NCBI GenBank assembly: GCA_964416195.1
Contig: CAYQDB010000010.1
Span: 1 to 64,000 of the forward strand
Origin: CAYQDB01 sp964416195
Lineage (GTDB): Bacteria > Zixibacteria > MSB-5A5 > GN15 > FEB-12
Direction of reading: 5' to 3'
Length of the DNA: 64,000 nt
Shown here: one piece after another, positions 52,964-63,747 of the stretch
Layout of the letters: every line of letters starts with the position of its first letter
Numbering within the stretch: position 1 is the stretch's first letter
Notes under the pieces: model-generated
What the model saw: only the letters and a program-made list of their open reading frames with translations
Database searches by the model: none
Told to the model about the DNA's origin: nothing
Translations under genes and position numbers: made by a program

Positions 52964-53620
52964 TCACTTGGCAAACAACGCAGGGTTGACAATGCGGCGA
53001 TAGTTCTTGAAATGGATTTTGGCAATCTTACCAAAGAGCGAAACCGGGTGGCGTTTTGCCAGCTTCCTACCGGCCTCATCCACAATGGAACCGGCTCCCC
53101 TCGGAATATCAATCTCCAGTAGGGCTGACAGCTTCTCTATCTCCCTCATGAAGGCCGCCCGCGCCAGGATTGAGGCTGCAGCCACCTGAGGAATCCGCTC
53201 ACCGCGAACAAGCTGCTGAAGGTCAATTGTCACTCCCTTCTTGCGAATAGCCCCTTCAACCAGCTCTGTTTTTCCGAACTTGTCCGAAACAGCAAGGTCG
53301 ACTCTGTGCTTAACAAGAACCGCCGCAATTGCCCGGGCATGGCCATCAGCCAGCAGCTTGTTCAGATTCTTGATCGACGCATACTGCCGGTTGTACTCTT
53401 CCGGACTGAACATAATGATAATGTGGGGGAAATAAGAACGAAGCTGCTCGTCTATAGTCAGCAGCTTCTTGTTGGCAATCAGTTTGCCGTCGCGGACCCC
53501 AAGTTCCTGTAACTTCTCCAGATCACTATCGGACGCTAACAAAGCACCCACCACCAGCGGTCCGAAAAAGTCCCCCTTGCCGGATTCGTCAACGCCGAGT
53601 ATCCGACGCCCGCGGGGCAT
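52964..53620 (-). CDS. rnhC: Ribonuclease HIII-like, short form
   Basis: The 218-residue protein starts with 'ILGVDESGKGDFFGPLVVGALL', the RNase HIII signature (GDFFGPLV). The acidic set includes Asp11, Glu12 and Asp113 in 'VSDKFGKTEL', and 'AAASILARAAFMREIEKLS' follows. RNase HIII normally has an N-terminal TBP-like substrate-binding domain and about 300 residues. That domain is absent here, and the chain begins at the catalytic core. It removes RNA from RNA-DNA hybrids. The start is three bases after the efp stop, so the pair is co-transcribed. Confidence 0.85.
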   Translation of the reverse strand: MPRGRRILGVDESGKGDFFGPLVVGALLASDSDLEKLQELGVRDGKLIANKKLLTIDEQLRSYFPHIIIMFSPEEYNRQYASIKNLNKLLADGHARAIAAVLVKHRVDLAVSDKFGKTELVEGAIRKKGVTIDLQQLVRGERIPQVAAASILARAAFMREIEKLSALLEIDIPRGAGSIVDEAGRKLAKRHPVSLFGKIAKIHFKNYRRIVNPALFAK

Positions 53621-53623
53621 GTC

Positions 53624-54184
53624 CTAATTGGCCCGTTCCAGATACTCACCGGTGCGCGTGTCAACCTTGACCTTGTCCCCTTCTTTGACGAAAGGAGGCA
53701 CTTTTACCGTCAGACCGGTTTGCAGCTTGGCCGGCTTGGTGATGTTTGTAACAGTGTCACCCCGTGCAGACGGTTCCGTCTGAACGACTTCGAGAATCAC
53801 CGAGGCCGCAAGGTCAACTGAAATGGCCTCGTTATTGAGAAAGACAACTTTATATTCCTGGTTCTCCAGAAGGTACCACTTAGCGTCGCCGAGATTGTCG
53901 ACCGGAATAGAGACCTGCTCGAATGTCTGGGTATCCATAAAGGCAAACTCACCGGTGTTTTCATAGAGGTACTGCATCGTCTTGAATTCCATATCGGGAG
54001 GCCGGAAAGAGTCATTTGAGGAAAAAACCTTCTCAACCATGGCGCCCGTTTTGATATGCTTCAACTTGGTGCGTATGTTGGCCTTGCCTCTTCCCATTTT
54101 GAAGTGCTGATACTCCACTACGTAATACGGCTGGCCATCGACAATTATACGCAAACCCTTCCTGAAATCTGACGGTGTATACAT
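53624..54184 (-). CDS. efp: Elongation factor P
   Basis: The 186-residue protein starts at the ATG at 54184 (CAGGAGGTTTGG upstream); the open frame extends 18 codons further but without a site. The start MYTPSDFRKGLRI and the KOW, OB and C-terminal domains ('TVKVPPFVKEGDKVKVDTRTGEYLERAN') are typical. It relieves ribosomes stalled on polyproline. The tip residue that is Lys34 in E. coli falls on Arg32 here ('KMGRGKAN'). Arg-type EF-P in some bacteria is rhamnosylated by EarP; no earP is seen in the window. Confidence 0.97.
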   Translation of the reverse strand: MYTPSDFRKGLRIIVDGQPYYVVEYQHFKMGRGKANIRTKLKHIKTGAMVEKVFSSNDSFRPPDMEFKTMQYLYENTGEFAFMDTQTFEQVSIPVDNLGDAKWYLLENQEYKVVFLNNEAISVDLAASVILEVVQTEPSARGDTVTNITKPAKLQTGLTVKVPPFVKEGDKVKVDTRTGEYLERAN

Positions 54185-54439
54185 CCAAACCTCCTGAGCA
54201 ATTGCCCGCAAATATAGCAAAAAATAGGTCTCGCTCAAGAGATTTCTCAGGGCTTTGATCGGGCTTCTCCCTACCTGTTATGCTGAAGCAGGTGAAAAGA
54301 CATCCACGGGAACGGCGGACGAAGATATCCGCCGTGCACGAATAGGGGGCATGGGATACACAGAGCAGGATTGGGTGCAAGCTCAATCCCGTTTGCAGTT
54401 ATCGCAAGTCCTCGCTAAGCCTGAGATTCGGAGGGTATG

Positions 54440-56326
54440 TTAGCTCAAAGAGGGCAGATGTGGACATCTGCCACCCACGAAACGTCTGCTTCGAATCGGC
54501 AACGAAATCGTAAATGTCGTTCCCTTGCCCAACTGAGACTCTACGGACAGCGAACCCTGGTGCAGATCGACAATCTTGCGAGCCAGAGGCAGCCCCAAGC
54601 CGGTCCCTAAGGGACGACACGAGAAAAACGGTGTGAAGATTTTGTCAAGGTCGTCTTCGGCAATACCACAGCCGAAGTCCTCAACTTCAATTTGTAATTG
54701 TAGGGCAGAAGTCCCCGACTCCTGCCAATTGTTGGCAGGTATCAGAGATACCTGCCCTACCCTGATTTCAACCCGGCCCTTTCTATTCTCATACGCATTG
54801 AAGGCATTTTCTACGATATTCGTCAATGCTTGCTTCATAAGCAAGGGATCCAGCCCAATCGTGAAATCATCGGTTTGCCTGACCACAAATTCGGCCTGTC
54901 GACAATCCGGACGGGCCTCAAAAGTACTAACGACTTGGGCTACAAGCTCGTTGACAGACGCCGGTTCGGGCTTAAACGCCAGCGGCCTGGCAAACTGGAG
55001 AAATCTCTCCACTAACTTCTCGGCCTCGGCGGTTTCTTGAATCAGCGCCTCAATACTGCCGATCTCCAACCCGCTTTTTCTCAGCCTTTTTTTCAAAAGA
55101 GCACAGTAACCGGTAATAGCCCCCATCGAGTTCCGCAATTGATGCGCCAGCCCTCCAGCCATCTCCCCCAAAGCCGCAAGGCGATTCTTTGTCTCCAGTT
55201 CGGCGCGAAGACGCCGCAGCTCGGTTAGATCATTAATGAGCATAGAAGCGCCTATCGGTTGACGCTGGTCATCGTATACGGCGGAAATTGAAACACCAAG
55301 GACTCGTTTCTGCCCGTGTTTGGGGGTGAAGTCAATCTCCTGATAATCGGCGCCTGTCCCCTGCACCAAGGTACGCTTCAAGGCTTGCGCAGTTGCGGAG
55401 TCAGGTTTGAGTAAGTCGGAATACGGTTTCCCCTCATGGTCAACAGGCTGAATGTCAAGAATCTCGCCAGCTGCCCGGTTGATCGACAGCACCCGCCCCT
55501 GCTTATCCACCGTGATAATTCCGGAGCTCATCGAGGTCAATAAATACTGATTGAACTGCTCAAGCGAATCGGCCTTTCGTTGAATAGCTTTGTTGAGTTT
55601 AAGAAGTTGCTGTTCCTTATCCTTCAGTTCCTCGATGACTTGGCGGTAGTCCCGGACCATCGCCTCGACATCATCTTCTGTCTGGTCGACTACCCGCCCG
55701 GCATCCAGCGCCTGTTTTCTGATTTTCCTGAAAGGAGAGAAGATGAAGCGTGAGAGCAACAGATAGATTATGGCTATGGCCAACACAGACGCAATATCAA
55801 TAATCAATACCATCCGTGCCGAGTCGTCAAGGTAGGCCAACCCTGGGGCGTTTTTCGACAGAATCGCCAGGCTTTTAGCTGCGCTGAAAGGAATTGGATA
55901 GACATAGAAAAATTCATCGTGCTCGCCACGTGTCAGAGTTTGAAAGTCCGAAGCCAACAGCTTACGAGCAATATCAGGAATCTGTCCGGCTGGAAGACTC
56001 TGGACAACAGAGGCAAACCAGAGTCTCTTTGACTCGGTCGAGTTATCCGGCGGCCTTGAGGGAATCACCATCAATCCGCTCAGACCATACTGTAGCATGA
56101 GCTCTCGCTTCTGGGACTCTGTCAAATCGGGCGGAACCATACCGTGCACTACCCGACTTACTGCCAGCGCCGCTGAGTTGAGGTCTGCGGCGATCCTGCT
56201 CCGCCTGGATTCCCGAGCACGGTAGAGGATAAAGTTCGATGTGAAATTAAGAAACAGGAGGATGCAGACTATGACTAGTAGCCCCAGGTGGACCTCTGAT
56301 TCAAATCTGTGGCTGCCTTTTTTCAT
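54440..56326 (-). CDS. NtrB-type sensor histidine kinase with in-frame palindromic insertion
   Basis: The 628-residue protein has two membrane helices (about 14-34 and 172-192) flanking a periplasmic domain. A HAMP/coiled-coil stretch, a PAS domain (about 255-365) and HisKA 'AALGEMAGGLAHQLRNSM' with His395 follow. The HATPase has an N box 'LTNIVENAFNAYEN', G1 'DFGCGIAEDDL' and G2 'GTGLGLPLARKIV'. The stretch at about 523-543, between N and G1 boxes, is encoded by a 61-base palindromic element and is absent from typical kinases. It is the last gene of the hrcA-to-kinase run, 51 bases after the prepilin peptidase stop. No response regulator is adjacent. Confidence 0.93.
   Translation of the reverse strand: MKKGSHRFESEVHLGLLVIVCILLFLNFTSNFILYRARESRRSRIAADLNSAALAVSRVVHGMVPPDLTESQKRELMLQYGLSGLMVIPSRPPDNSTESKRLWFASVVQSLPAGQIPDIARKLLASDFQTLTRGEHDEFFYVYPIPFSAAKSLAILSKNAPGLAYLDDSARMVLIIDIASVLAIAIIYLLLSRFIFSPFRKIRKQALDAGRVVDQTEDDVEAMVRDYRQVIEELKDKEQQLLKLNKAIQRKADSLEQFNQYLLTSMSSGIITVDKQGRVLSINRAAGEILDIQPVDHEGKPYSDLLKPDSATAQALKRTLVQGTGADYQEIDFTPKHGQKRVLGVSISAVYDDQRQPIGASMLINDLTELRRLRAELETKNRLAALGEMAGGLAHQLRNSMGAITGYCALLKKRLRKSGLEIGSIEALIQETAEAEKLVERFLQFARPLAFKPEPASVNELVAQVVSTFEARPDCRQAEFVVRQTDDFTIGLDPLLMKQALTNIVENAFNAYENRKGRVEIRVGQVSLIPANNWQESGTSALQLQIEVEDFGCGIAEDDLDKIFTPFFSCRPLGTGLGLPLARKIVDLHQGSLSVESQLGKGTTFTISLPIRSRRFVGGRCPHLPSLS
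54700..54760. repeat. 61-base palindromic element inserted in frame in a kinase gene
   Basis: The ends GTAGGGCAG and CTGCCCTAC are inverted copies. Inside are CCTGCCAA-TTG-TTGGCAGG (54721-54739) and GGCAGGTATC-AGA-GATACCTGCC (54734-54756), overlapping hairpins. It is read through in frame by the kinase gene as about 21 residues (523-543) between two ATP-binding motifs. The ends resemble the element at 40678. The design recalls protein-coding palindromic elements of Rickettsia. Confidence 0.75.
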
Positions 56327-56377
56327 CGTCCCTGGTTACTTATCGGCAGTTCCGGAATTTGGCTGAAAGGTAGCCCT

Positions 56378-57160
56378 TCAGTGTAAGCCGACGACGTTGG
56401 TAAGGTAAAGGTTGATGAGTTGATCGCCATAGGCAATGGAGAGCATCGCAGCGGTCGCAAGGAAAGGCCCAAACGGCACCACTCTGGTTTCACGGACGCG
56501 GGCCGAGAAGATCATTATCACAAGCGATACGACCAGACCGATTACGGCCGAGGAGATGAAGATCAAGATAATCTTCTGCCAACCCAAGAACGCCCCTAAC
56601 ATCGCCGCCATTTTGATATCGCCTCCCCCCATGGATTCTTTCTTGAATAGCCAGTCCCCAAGCAAAGCGACCAGATACAATGAACCTCCACCAACCACAA
56701 GTCCAATAACAGCGTTCACGATGCCGATTCCTCCCGGCAGCAACGAGATCGCGAGACCTGCCAATATACCGGGTAGGGTGATGACGTCGGGAATTATCTG
56801 AAAGTCAAGGTCAATGAAAAAGATGACCAACAGCGCCGAGGAAAGAAAAGCGAAAACAGCGAAGTTTAGGCTGAGACCAAACTGCCAGTAGAAGTAAAGG
56901 TAAAAAAGTGCGTTGATGACCTCTACCGCAGGGTATCGATAAGATATCTTCCCTCGGCAGAAAGCGCACTTGCCACGCAGAAAAATGAAGCTGACAACGG
57001 GGATGTTGTGGTACCACTTAAGCTGTGCGCCACAATGCGGGCACACGGAACGTGCCACAACAAATAGGATACGGCGCGGCAGACGGTGGATCACAACATT
57101 GAGGAAAGACCCGATAGCCAGACCGAACAACCCGACCCAGATAAGTATTATCTTATCCAT
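56378..57160 (-). CDS. pilD: Prepilin peptidase (A24 family)
   Basis: The 260-residue protein has about eight membrane helices. A cytoplasmic zinc loop has Cys40, Cys43, Cys65 and Cys68 (methyltransferase part). Catalytic Asp candidates are Asp117 or Asp119 in 'FFIDLDFQIIPD' and Asp181 in 'GGGDIKMAAMLGAF'. It cleaves and N-methylates pilin signals such as those at 25228 and 25683. The secretion operon in this window lacks a peptidase of its own, so this gene probably serves it. It follows rsmE by 27 bases. Confidence 0.96.
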   Translation of the reverse strand: MDKIILIWVGLFGLAIGSFLNVVIHRLPRRILFVVARSVCPHCGAQLKWYHNIPVVSFIFLRGKCAFCRGKISYRYPAVEVINALFYLYFYWQFGLSLNFAVFAFLSSALLVIFFIDLDFQIIPDVITLPGILAGLAISLLPGGIGIVNAVIGLVVGGGSLYLVALLGDWLFKKESMGGGDIKMAAMLGAFLGWQKIILIFISSAVIGLVVSLVIMIFSARVRETRVVPFGPFLATAAMLSIAYGDQLINLYLTNVVGLH

Positions 57161-57187
57161 CTGTTCTTTTATCGGACGAAAGAGGGA

Positions 57188-57940
57188 CTATCTCAACTCA
57201 CCCAGCATATTCATCAGGAGAGCGCAAACCACTGGGCCAGCGGTTTCGGTCCGCAGTATTCTTGCCCCCAACGAAACCGGCACAAAGCCGGCCTTCACTG
57301 CCAGATCAACTTCGTCTTGCGTGAAGCCGGACTCGGGACCAACTAACGCCGTTACCCGCCTTAACCCCGTAATCTCCGGCAATTCCACTGATGAAACCGG
57401 ACTCCCACCCGGATGGAAAATGAGCCTGAGGCTTTCCGCATCAACCTCTTTCATGTACTGGGCAAAAGTGATCGGCAGGGCAATCTCAGGTCGATAGCTG
57501 CGGCGGCATTGCTTAATAGCCGACAGCGCCACCCTTTCGAGGCGGCGAGTTCTGGCCGCCACTTTCTTCGAGTCGTCTAATCTTACCTTGGACCTGGCAG
57601 CAATAACGGGAACAAATCTTTTCACCCCCAACTCGGTTCCCTCCTGAACAACGGTGTCAAACTTGGAACCGACCGACAAACCGGCGACCAGTGTCAGCGC
57701 CACCATCGGTTCACCGAAATTACGAATCTCCAGATACAGGCGGACGGCAACCTTCTTATTGCCGACAATTTTTGCAACCTCTCCCCTGTACGCGGTCCCA
57801 ACCCCATCTACGACTATCAGCCGATCCCCTTGCGAAAGGCGCATGACACTGACGGCGTGATGGCTCTCATCAGCAGGGAGTTCGACGATGTCATCGTGTA
57901 GCCGCCGGGGCGGACAATAAAAAATCGGAAGTTCCTTCAT
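57188..57940 (-). CDS. rsmE: 16S rRNA (uracil1498-N3)-methyltransferase
   Basis: The 250-residue SPOUT-class methyltransferase shows 'HHAVSVMRLSQGDRLIVVDGVG', 'KFDTVVQEGTELGVKRFVPV', 'RLERVALSAIKQCRRSYRPEI' and the knot 'RVTALVGPESGFTQDEVDLAVKAGFVPVSLGARILRTETA'. It modifies U1498 in the 16S decoding site. The start codon abuts the prmA stop, so they are coupled. Confidence 0.96.
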   Translation of the reverse strand: MKELPIFYCPPRRLHDDIVELPADESHHAVSVMRLSQGDRLIVVDGVGTAYRGEVAKIVGNKKVAVRLYLEIRNFGEPMVALTLVAGLSVGSKFDTVVQEGTELGVKRFVPVIAARSKVRLDDSKKVAARTRRLERVALSAIKQCRRSYRPEIALPITFAQYMKEVDAESLRLIFHPGGSPVSSVELPEITGLRRVTALVGPESGFTQDEVDLAVKAGFVPVSLGARILRTETAGPVVCALLMNMLGELR

Positions 57941-58825
57941 TCAACCCTTATGCACAATGTAGGTCAGCCATTCGTTGTCCCGGAGAACTGAAAAGGCGGT
58001 CTGTTTCTCCTGCTTCAGTATCGCCGAGACCTCCGACTCATCCCGATCAAGCAATCCCGATAATATTAGAATCCCTTTGTCTGCCGTGAGGGCCACCAGG
58101 TCACCTAGCATGAACAGTATGGTGCTCTTTATAATATTGGCGCAGACAAACTCATAAGGTATGTCGTCTTTGCATAAGTCAACCGATCCCAACAAGATTT
58201 CCGCAGGGGCGCTCACACAATTTATCCTGAAATTCTCCTGACAGTTTTCTACCGCCGTGATATCGCAGTCAATTGCCTTGATGAAACTCGCCTGCATCTT
58301 GTCGGCAAGAATGGACAGAACACCCGATCCGCAACCAACATCGACAAACCGCATCCCTGGTTTGAAGTTCTCTCGAATGATCTTGAGACACGACCGGGTA
58401 GTTTCATGGCTGCCCGTGCCAAATGCCATCTTCGGCTCAATGATAAGGTCGTACTTGAAAACCGGTTCGGCAACGTACCAGGGAGCACGTACAATAACAT
58501 CATCCCCGATGCGAGTCGGTCGAACGGACTGCCTGTACTGTTCTCCCCACTCGGTGTTTTTAACCACGCGTTCCTCGATATCAGGGACAGCCGGCATGGA
58601 GCTGCTAACCAGACACGAAAGATAACCTGTCAGCATGCCACGCCAGTCCTTCTCGTCATCTTCGGCAACATAGAAAGCAATTCCGGTAACGGCGGAAGCC
58701 TCCTCTTCTTCAAGGATCAGGCCCGAACTTATGTTTTCGATAACGAAATTGCAGACCGCGTCGGCCAGAAGTCGAGGCACCTCAAACTTCACTTCAATGT
58801 AAGCTTGGGGCTTGGGTTCACCCAT
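57941..58825 (-). CDS. prmA: Ribosomal protein L11 methyltransferase
   Basis: The 294-residue protein has an N-terminal substrate-binding domain and a Rossmann-like methyltransferase: 'PKMAFGTGSHETTRSCLKII', 'FVDVGCGSGVLSILADKM', 'AIDCDITAVENCQENF' and 'FVCANIIKSTI'. The 'AFGTGSHETT' motif is diagnostic for PrmA. It trimethylates L11. It sits seven bases after dnaJ. Confidence 0.96.
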   Translation of the reverse strand: MGEPKPQAYIEVKFEVPRLLADAVCNFVIENISSGLILEEEEASAVTGIAFYVAEDDEKDWRGMLTGYLSCLVSSSMPAVPDIEERVVKNTEWGEQYRQSVRPTRIGDDVIVRAPWYVAEPVFKYDLIIEPKMAFGTGSHETTRSCLKIIRENFKPGMRFVDVGCGSGVLSILADKMQASFIKAIDCDITAVENCQENFRINCVSAPAEILLGSVDLCKDDIPYEFVCANIIKSTILFMLGDLVALTADKGILILSGLLDRDESEVSAILKQEKQTAFSVLRDNEWLTYIVHKG

Positions 58826-58832
58826 AGCGTGC

Positions 58833-59987
58833 TCATACCCCGAGGGTTTCTCTTAGCTTTCTGAAGAATGATTTGTTGGCGGCAGGCGGTTCAAACGCCC
58901 CTGAGCGGGACAACCTCTCAAGCAGCTCTTTGTCCTCATTGCTTAGCTTGGTCGGCACCCAGACGACAATGCCGACAAGTTGATCCCCCCTGCCGGTGTG
59001 GTGTAGGTGGGGGATCCCCTTACCGCGCATTTTCAATATCTTGCCTGGCTGCGTCGCCGGAGGGATTCGTATTGTTTCATGCCCATTCAGAGTAGGCACC
59101 GAGACCGTTCCCCCCAGCGCAGCGGTCGTAAACGAGATCGGCAACTCACACACAATGTGATCGCCACGCCGGGTGAAATATTCATGGTCGGCTTCATCAA
59201 AAACAGCAATCAGATCACCGGGCTCCCCATTGTGGGAGGCAACATTGCCCATATTTTCAATTGTCATATAGTTACCGCTGGAAACACCGGCTGGGATCTT
59301 CACTTGAACCGTAGTAGAACCTCGCACCCGGCCTTCTCCACCGCATACCCGACATGGGTCCGCAATGACCTCCCCTGTACCACGGCACATGTTGCAGGTC
59401 GTGACTTGCTGGACAGTTCCAAGAAAAGTGCGGGTGACTGTTCGCACTTGGCCGGAACCCCTGCATTGAGGACAGGTTCGACGCGACGATCCGGCCGCCA
59501 CACCCGTACCACCGCACGTATCGCAGCGCACCAGTCGCTTGACCTTAACCGACTTCTCAACACCGGATGCAATCTCTTCAAGGGTGAGCATGATTCTGAT
59601 CCGCAGGTCTTCGCCCCGATTTCGCTGCCGGCGAGGACTGCCCATTCCCATACCGAAGAAATCATCAAAGATCGATCCACCGCCGAAATCACGCATGAAA
59701 GCACGGAGGGCATCGCCAAGGTCAAACCCTCCAAAGCCACCAAAACCAAAACCCGCCCCTTGCCCGACACCGGCATGGCCAAACTGATCATAGGCGCTCC
59801 GCTTCTGTGGGTCCTTTAATACCTCGTAGGCTTCGGTGGCCTCTTTGAATCTCTCCTCGGCCTCTTTGCTGCCGGGGTTGCGGTCAGGATGGTACTTCAG
59901 TGCCAGTTTACGGTAGGCAGACTTGATAGTATCAACGTCAGCTCCCCGATCTACACCGAGGACTTCATAGTAGTCTCTTTTTGCCAT
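58833..59987 (-). CDS. dnaJ: Chaperone protein DnaJ
   Basis: The 384-residue type I J-protein has an N-terminal J-domain with HPD (33-35) and a Gly/Phe region ('GAGFGFGGFGGFD'). Four CxxCxGxG repeats (CDTCGGTG, CPQCRGSG, CNMCRGTG, CRVCGGEG) are followed by C-terminal substrate domains. It delivers unfolded proteins to DnaK and stimulates its ATPase. It lies seven bases after dnaK. Confidence 0.98.
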   Translation of the reverse strand: MAKRDYYEVLGVDRGADVDTIKSAYRKLALKYHPDRNPGSKEAEERFKEATEAYEVLKDPQKRSAYDQFGHAGVGQGAGFGFGGFGGFDLGDALRAFMRDFGGGSIFDDFFGMGMGSPRRQRNRGEDLRIRIMLTLEEIASGVEKSVKVKRLVRCDTCGGTGVAAGSSRRTCPQCRGSGQVRTVTRTFLGTVQQVTTCNMCRGTGEVIADPCRVCGGEGRVRGSTTVQVKIPAGVSSGNYMTIENMGNVASHNGEPGDLIAVFDEADHEYFTRRGDHIVCELPISFTTAALGGTVSVPTLNGHETIRIPPATQPGKILKMRGKGIPHLHHTGRGDQLVGIVVWVPTKLSNEDKELLERLSRSGAFEPPAANKSFFRKLRETLGV

Positions 59988-59994
59988 AGATCAG

Positions 59995-61926
<1,932 letters not shown>

Positions 61927-61959
61927 GTTTTTATGCTCCTTTATAGTCTACTACGATAT

Positions 61960-61990
61960 TTTATACCACTTTCTAATTATGATATGGCAA
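61960..61990 (-). promoter_or_regulatory. candidate internal promoter for dnaK
   Basis: On the minus strand, TTGCCA (61985-61990) and TATAAA (61960-61965) are 19 bases apart, a bit long. The gap 61927-62028 also has GCCA-ATTA-TGGC (61997-62008), similar to the repeat upstream of hrcA. No CIRCE was found. Confidence 0.35.
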
Positions 61991-62028
61991 ATTGTAGCCA
62001 ATTATGGCAAGTCTCGGAAAGACCTGCT

Positions 62029-62670
62029 CTACTCCTGCTTTTGTTGCTTCTTTCCATCGGTTTTCCCCCTACTCACCCCCACCTTGCTATGGCGCAGTAC
62101 TCGTCCGCCCTGCATATACCCTTTGCTCATTTCTACCGCCACTGTCCCTTCCGGGTACTCCTCCGATTCAACTGGCATCAGAGCTTCGTGAAGATTGGGA
62201 TCAAATGGTTTGCCCAAAGCCTCTATAGGTCTGACATCATGTTTATTCAGCAGCGCCGTCATCTGATCAAAAATCAACTCGGTGCCTTTGCGAAAGGATT
62301 CAAAATTGCTATTCTCGTTGTCGTGCTGCAAAGCACGCTCGAAGTTGTCCATAACGTCAAGTAGCTCAATCAGGATTCTATCATTGGCGGTACGAATTAT
62401 ATCATCGTACTGCCGCGCCATACGCTTCTTGTAGTTATCAAACTCAGCCGCCAGGCGCAGGAGCTTGTCTTCCAGCTCTTCTACGCGCGCTTTCAATCTG
62501 TCCTCTTCGCATGGTTCCTCCTGCGGCTCAGTCTCGGTGGCCTCCCCGGTATCCTCTGAGACCTCGTCTGCGGGCTGCTCAGTCTCCACGTGAGCTTCCT
62601 TGACGGCGCTTTGATCACTATCCGATTCAGTACTGGTTACTTCGGTATCCTTCCGTTTCTTCTTGGACAT
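62029..62670 (-). CDS. grpE: Nucleotide exchange factor GrpE
   Basis: The 213-residue protein has an acidic disordered N-terminus (about 1-55), a long coiled coil ('LKARVEELEDKLLRLAAEFDNYKKRMARQYDD') and the C-terminal beta domain ('DPNLHEALMPVESEEYPEGTVAVEMSKGYMQGGRVLRHSKVGVSRG'), the GrpE signature. It releases ADP from DnaK. It follows hrcA by three bases. Confidence 0.98.
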   Translation of the reverse strand: MSKKKRKDTEVTSTESDSDQSAVKEAHVETEQPADEVSEDTGEATETEPQEEPCEEDRLKARVEELEDKLLRLAAEFDNYKKRMARQYDDIIRTANDRILIELLDVMDNFERALQHDNENSNFESFRKGTELIFDQMTALLNKHDVRPIEALGKPFDPNLHEALMPVESEEYPEGTVAVEMSKGYMQGGRVLRHSKVGVSRGKTDGKKQQKQE

Positions 62671-62673
62671 CTT

Positions 62674-63720
62674 TTACGCATCCCTCTTTCTATCAATACC
62701 AGAGAGCACATCCGTTATCGTTCGTGCTGTATGCTCGACAACCGATGCGAGTTTGTTGTACGGCATTCTGGTGGGGCCAATGATACCGATTTTGCCACTG
62801 ATGTTCCCCACCCTGTAGGAAGAGGTGACCAATGAACACTCCATAATTTTGGTAAACTTGTTCTCGCGGCCGATCGTTATGATCAACCCCTCCTCCTGAG
62901 CATCACTCAAGAAGTCAGAGAGAGTTGAGCCATCTTCCAAAAACCTCACCAAGCCCGATATCTTCTCCATGTCGGCAAACTCAGGTTGTGCAAGCAGATT
63001 GTCCACACCCGACAAATGAATATCCTCCACCCTTCCGTCAGTCCAGATTTTGTCCTTGGAATTAACAATTAGATGTACCAGACGACCATGCCCGGATACA
63101 TCCTCCAACCGCTCGGAGACAGTCTCTCGAATCTGACCAAGCGTAAGCCCTACCAGCCGTTCGTTGAGGACAGATTCCATTTCACGCAAGTCCTTCTCGG
63201 GAACAGCAGTTTCCACTTCGAGGATGACGCTCCGTGCAAGGCCGGACTGGACTACCACCACGACCATGATGCGACCTTCGGAAACCGGTATCAGTTCGAG
63301 TCGCTTCAGACTCCCACCCTCGAACTTTGGGGCAATGGTCACGCCCAATTGATGCGTAATATCGCCCAGAACCTTGCATGTCTGACCCAGGATTTCATTC
63401 ACACCGCGACCTTCTTTGAGGATGGAGTCCCTGATTGCATCCTTCTCGGACTGAGTAAGAACCTCTGGTTTGAGCAGATAGTCGACATAGACACGGTATC
63501 CCAGATCAGTTGGAATCCTGCCGGCAGAAGTATGCGGCTGTTGAACCAATCCCATCTCCTCTAAGTCCTGTAGAGTGTTGCGGATTGTGGCTGACGAAAT
63601 CCCCATCCTGAACTTACTGGCAATGACCCTCGACCCGACCGGCCCGGCGGTTGCGATGTAGTAATCAATAAGATTATATAGTATCTGCTTCTCGCGTTCG
63701 CTCAGCTTTTCAAATGCCAT
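62674..63720 (-). CDS. hrcA: Heat-inducible transcription repressor HrcA
   Basis: The 348-residue protein has an N-terminal winged helix ('LSEREKQILYNLIDYYIATAGPVGSRVIASKF', 'SSATIRNTLQDLEEMGLVQQPHTSAGRIPTDLGYRVYVD') and the GAF-like HrcA core ('KIGIIGPTRMPYNKLASVVEHTARTITDVL'). HrcA represses heat-shock operons at CIRCE sites until unfolded protein occupies GroEL. It is the first gene of the operon here. Confidence 0.98.
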   Translation of the reverse strand: MAFEKLSEREKQILYNLIDYYIATAGPVGSRVIASKFRMGISSATIRNTLQDLEEMGLVQQPHTSAGRIPTDLGYRVYVDYLLKPEVLTQSEKDAIRDSILKEGRGVNEILGQTCKVLGDITHQLGVTIAPKFEGGSLKRLELIPVSEGRIMVVVVVQSGLARSVILEVETAVPEKDLREMESVLNERLVGLTLGQIRETVSERLEDVSGHGRLVHLIVNSKDKIWTDGRVEDIHLSGVDNLLAQPEFADMEKISGLVRFLEDGSTLSDFLSDAQEEGLIITIGRENKFTKIMECSLVTSSYRVGNISGKIGIIGPTRMPYNKLASVVEHTARTITDVLSGIDRKRDA

Positions 63721-63747
63721 AGCAACTCAACTCTTCCTCTGCCGACT

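Noticed and set aside
59007..59819. A 270-residue rightward open frame opposite dnaJ
   Set aside because: It is an antisense shadow of the unmistakable dnaJ gene.
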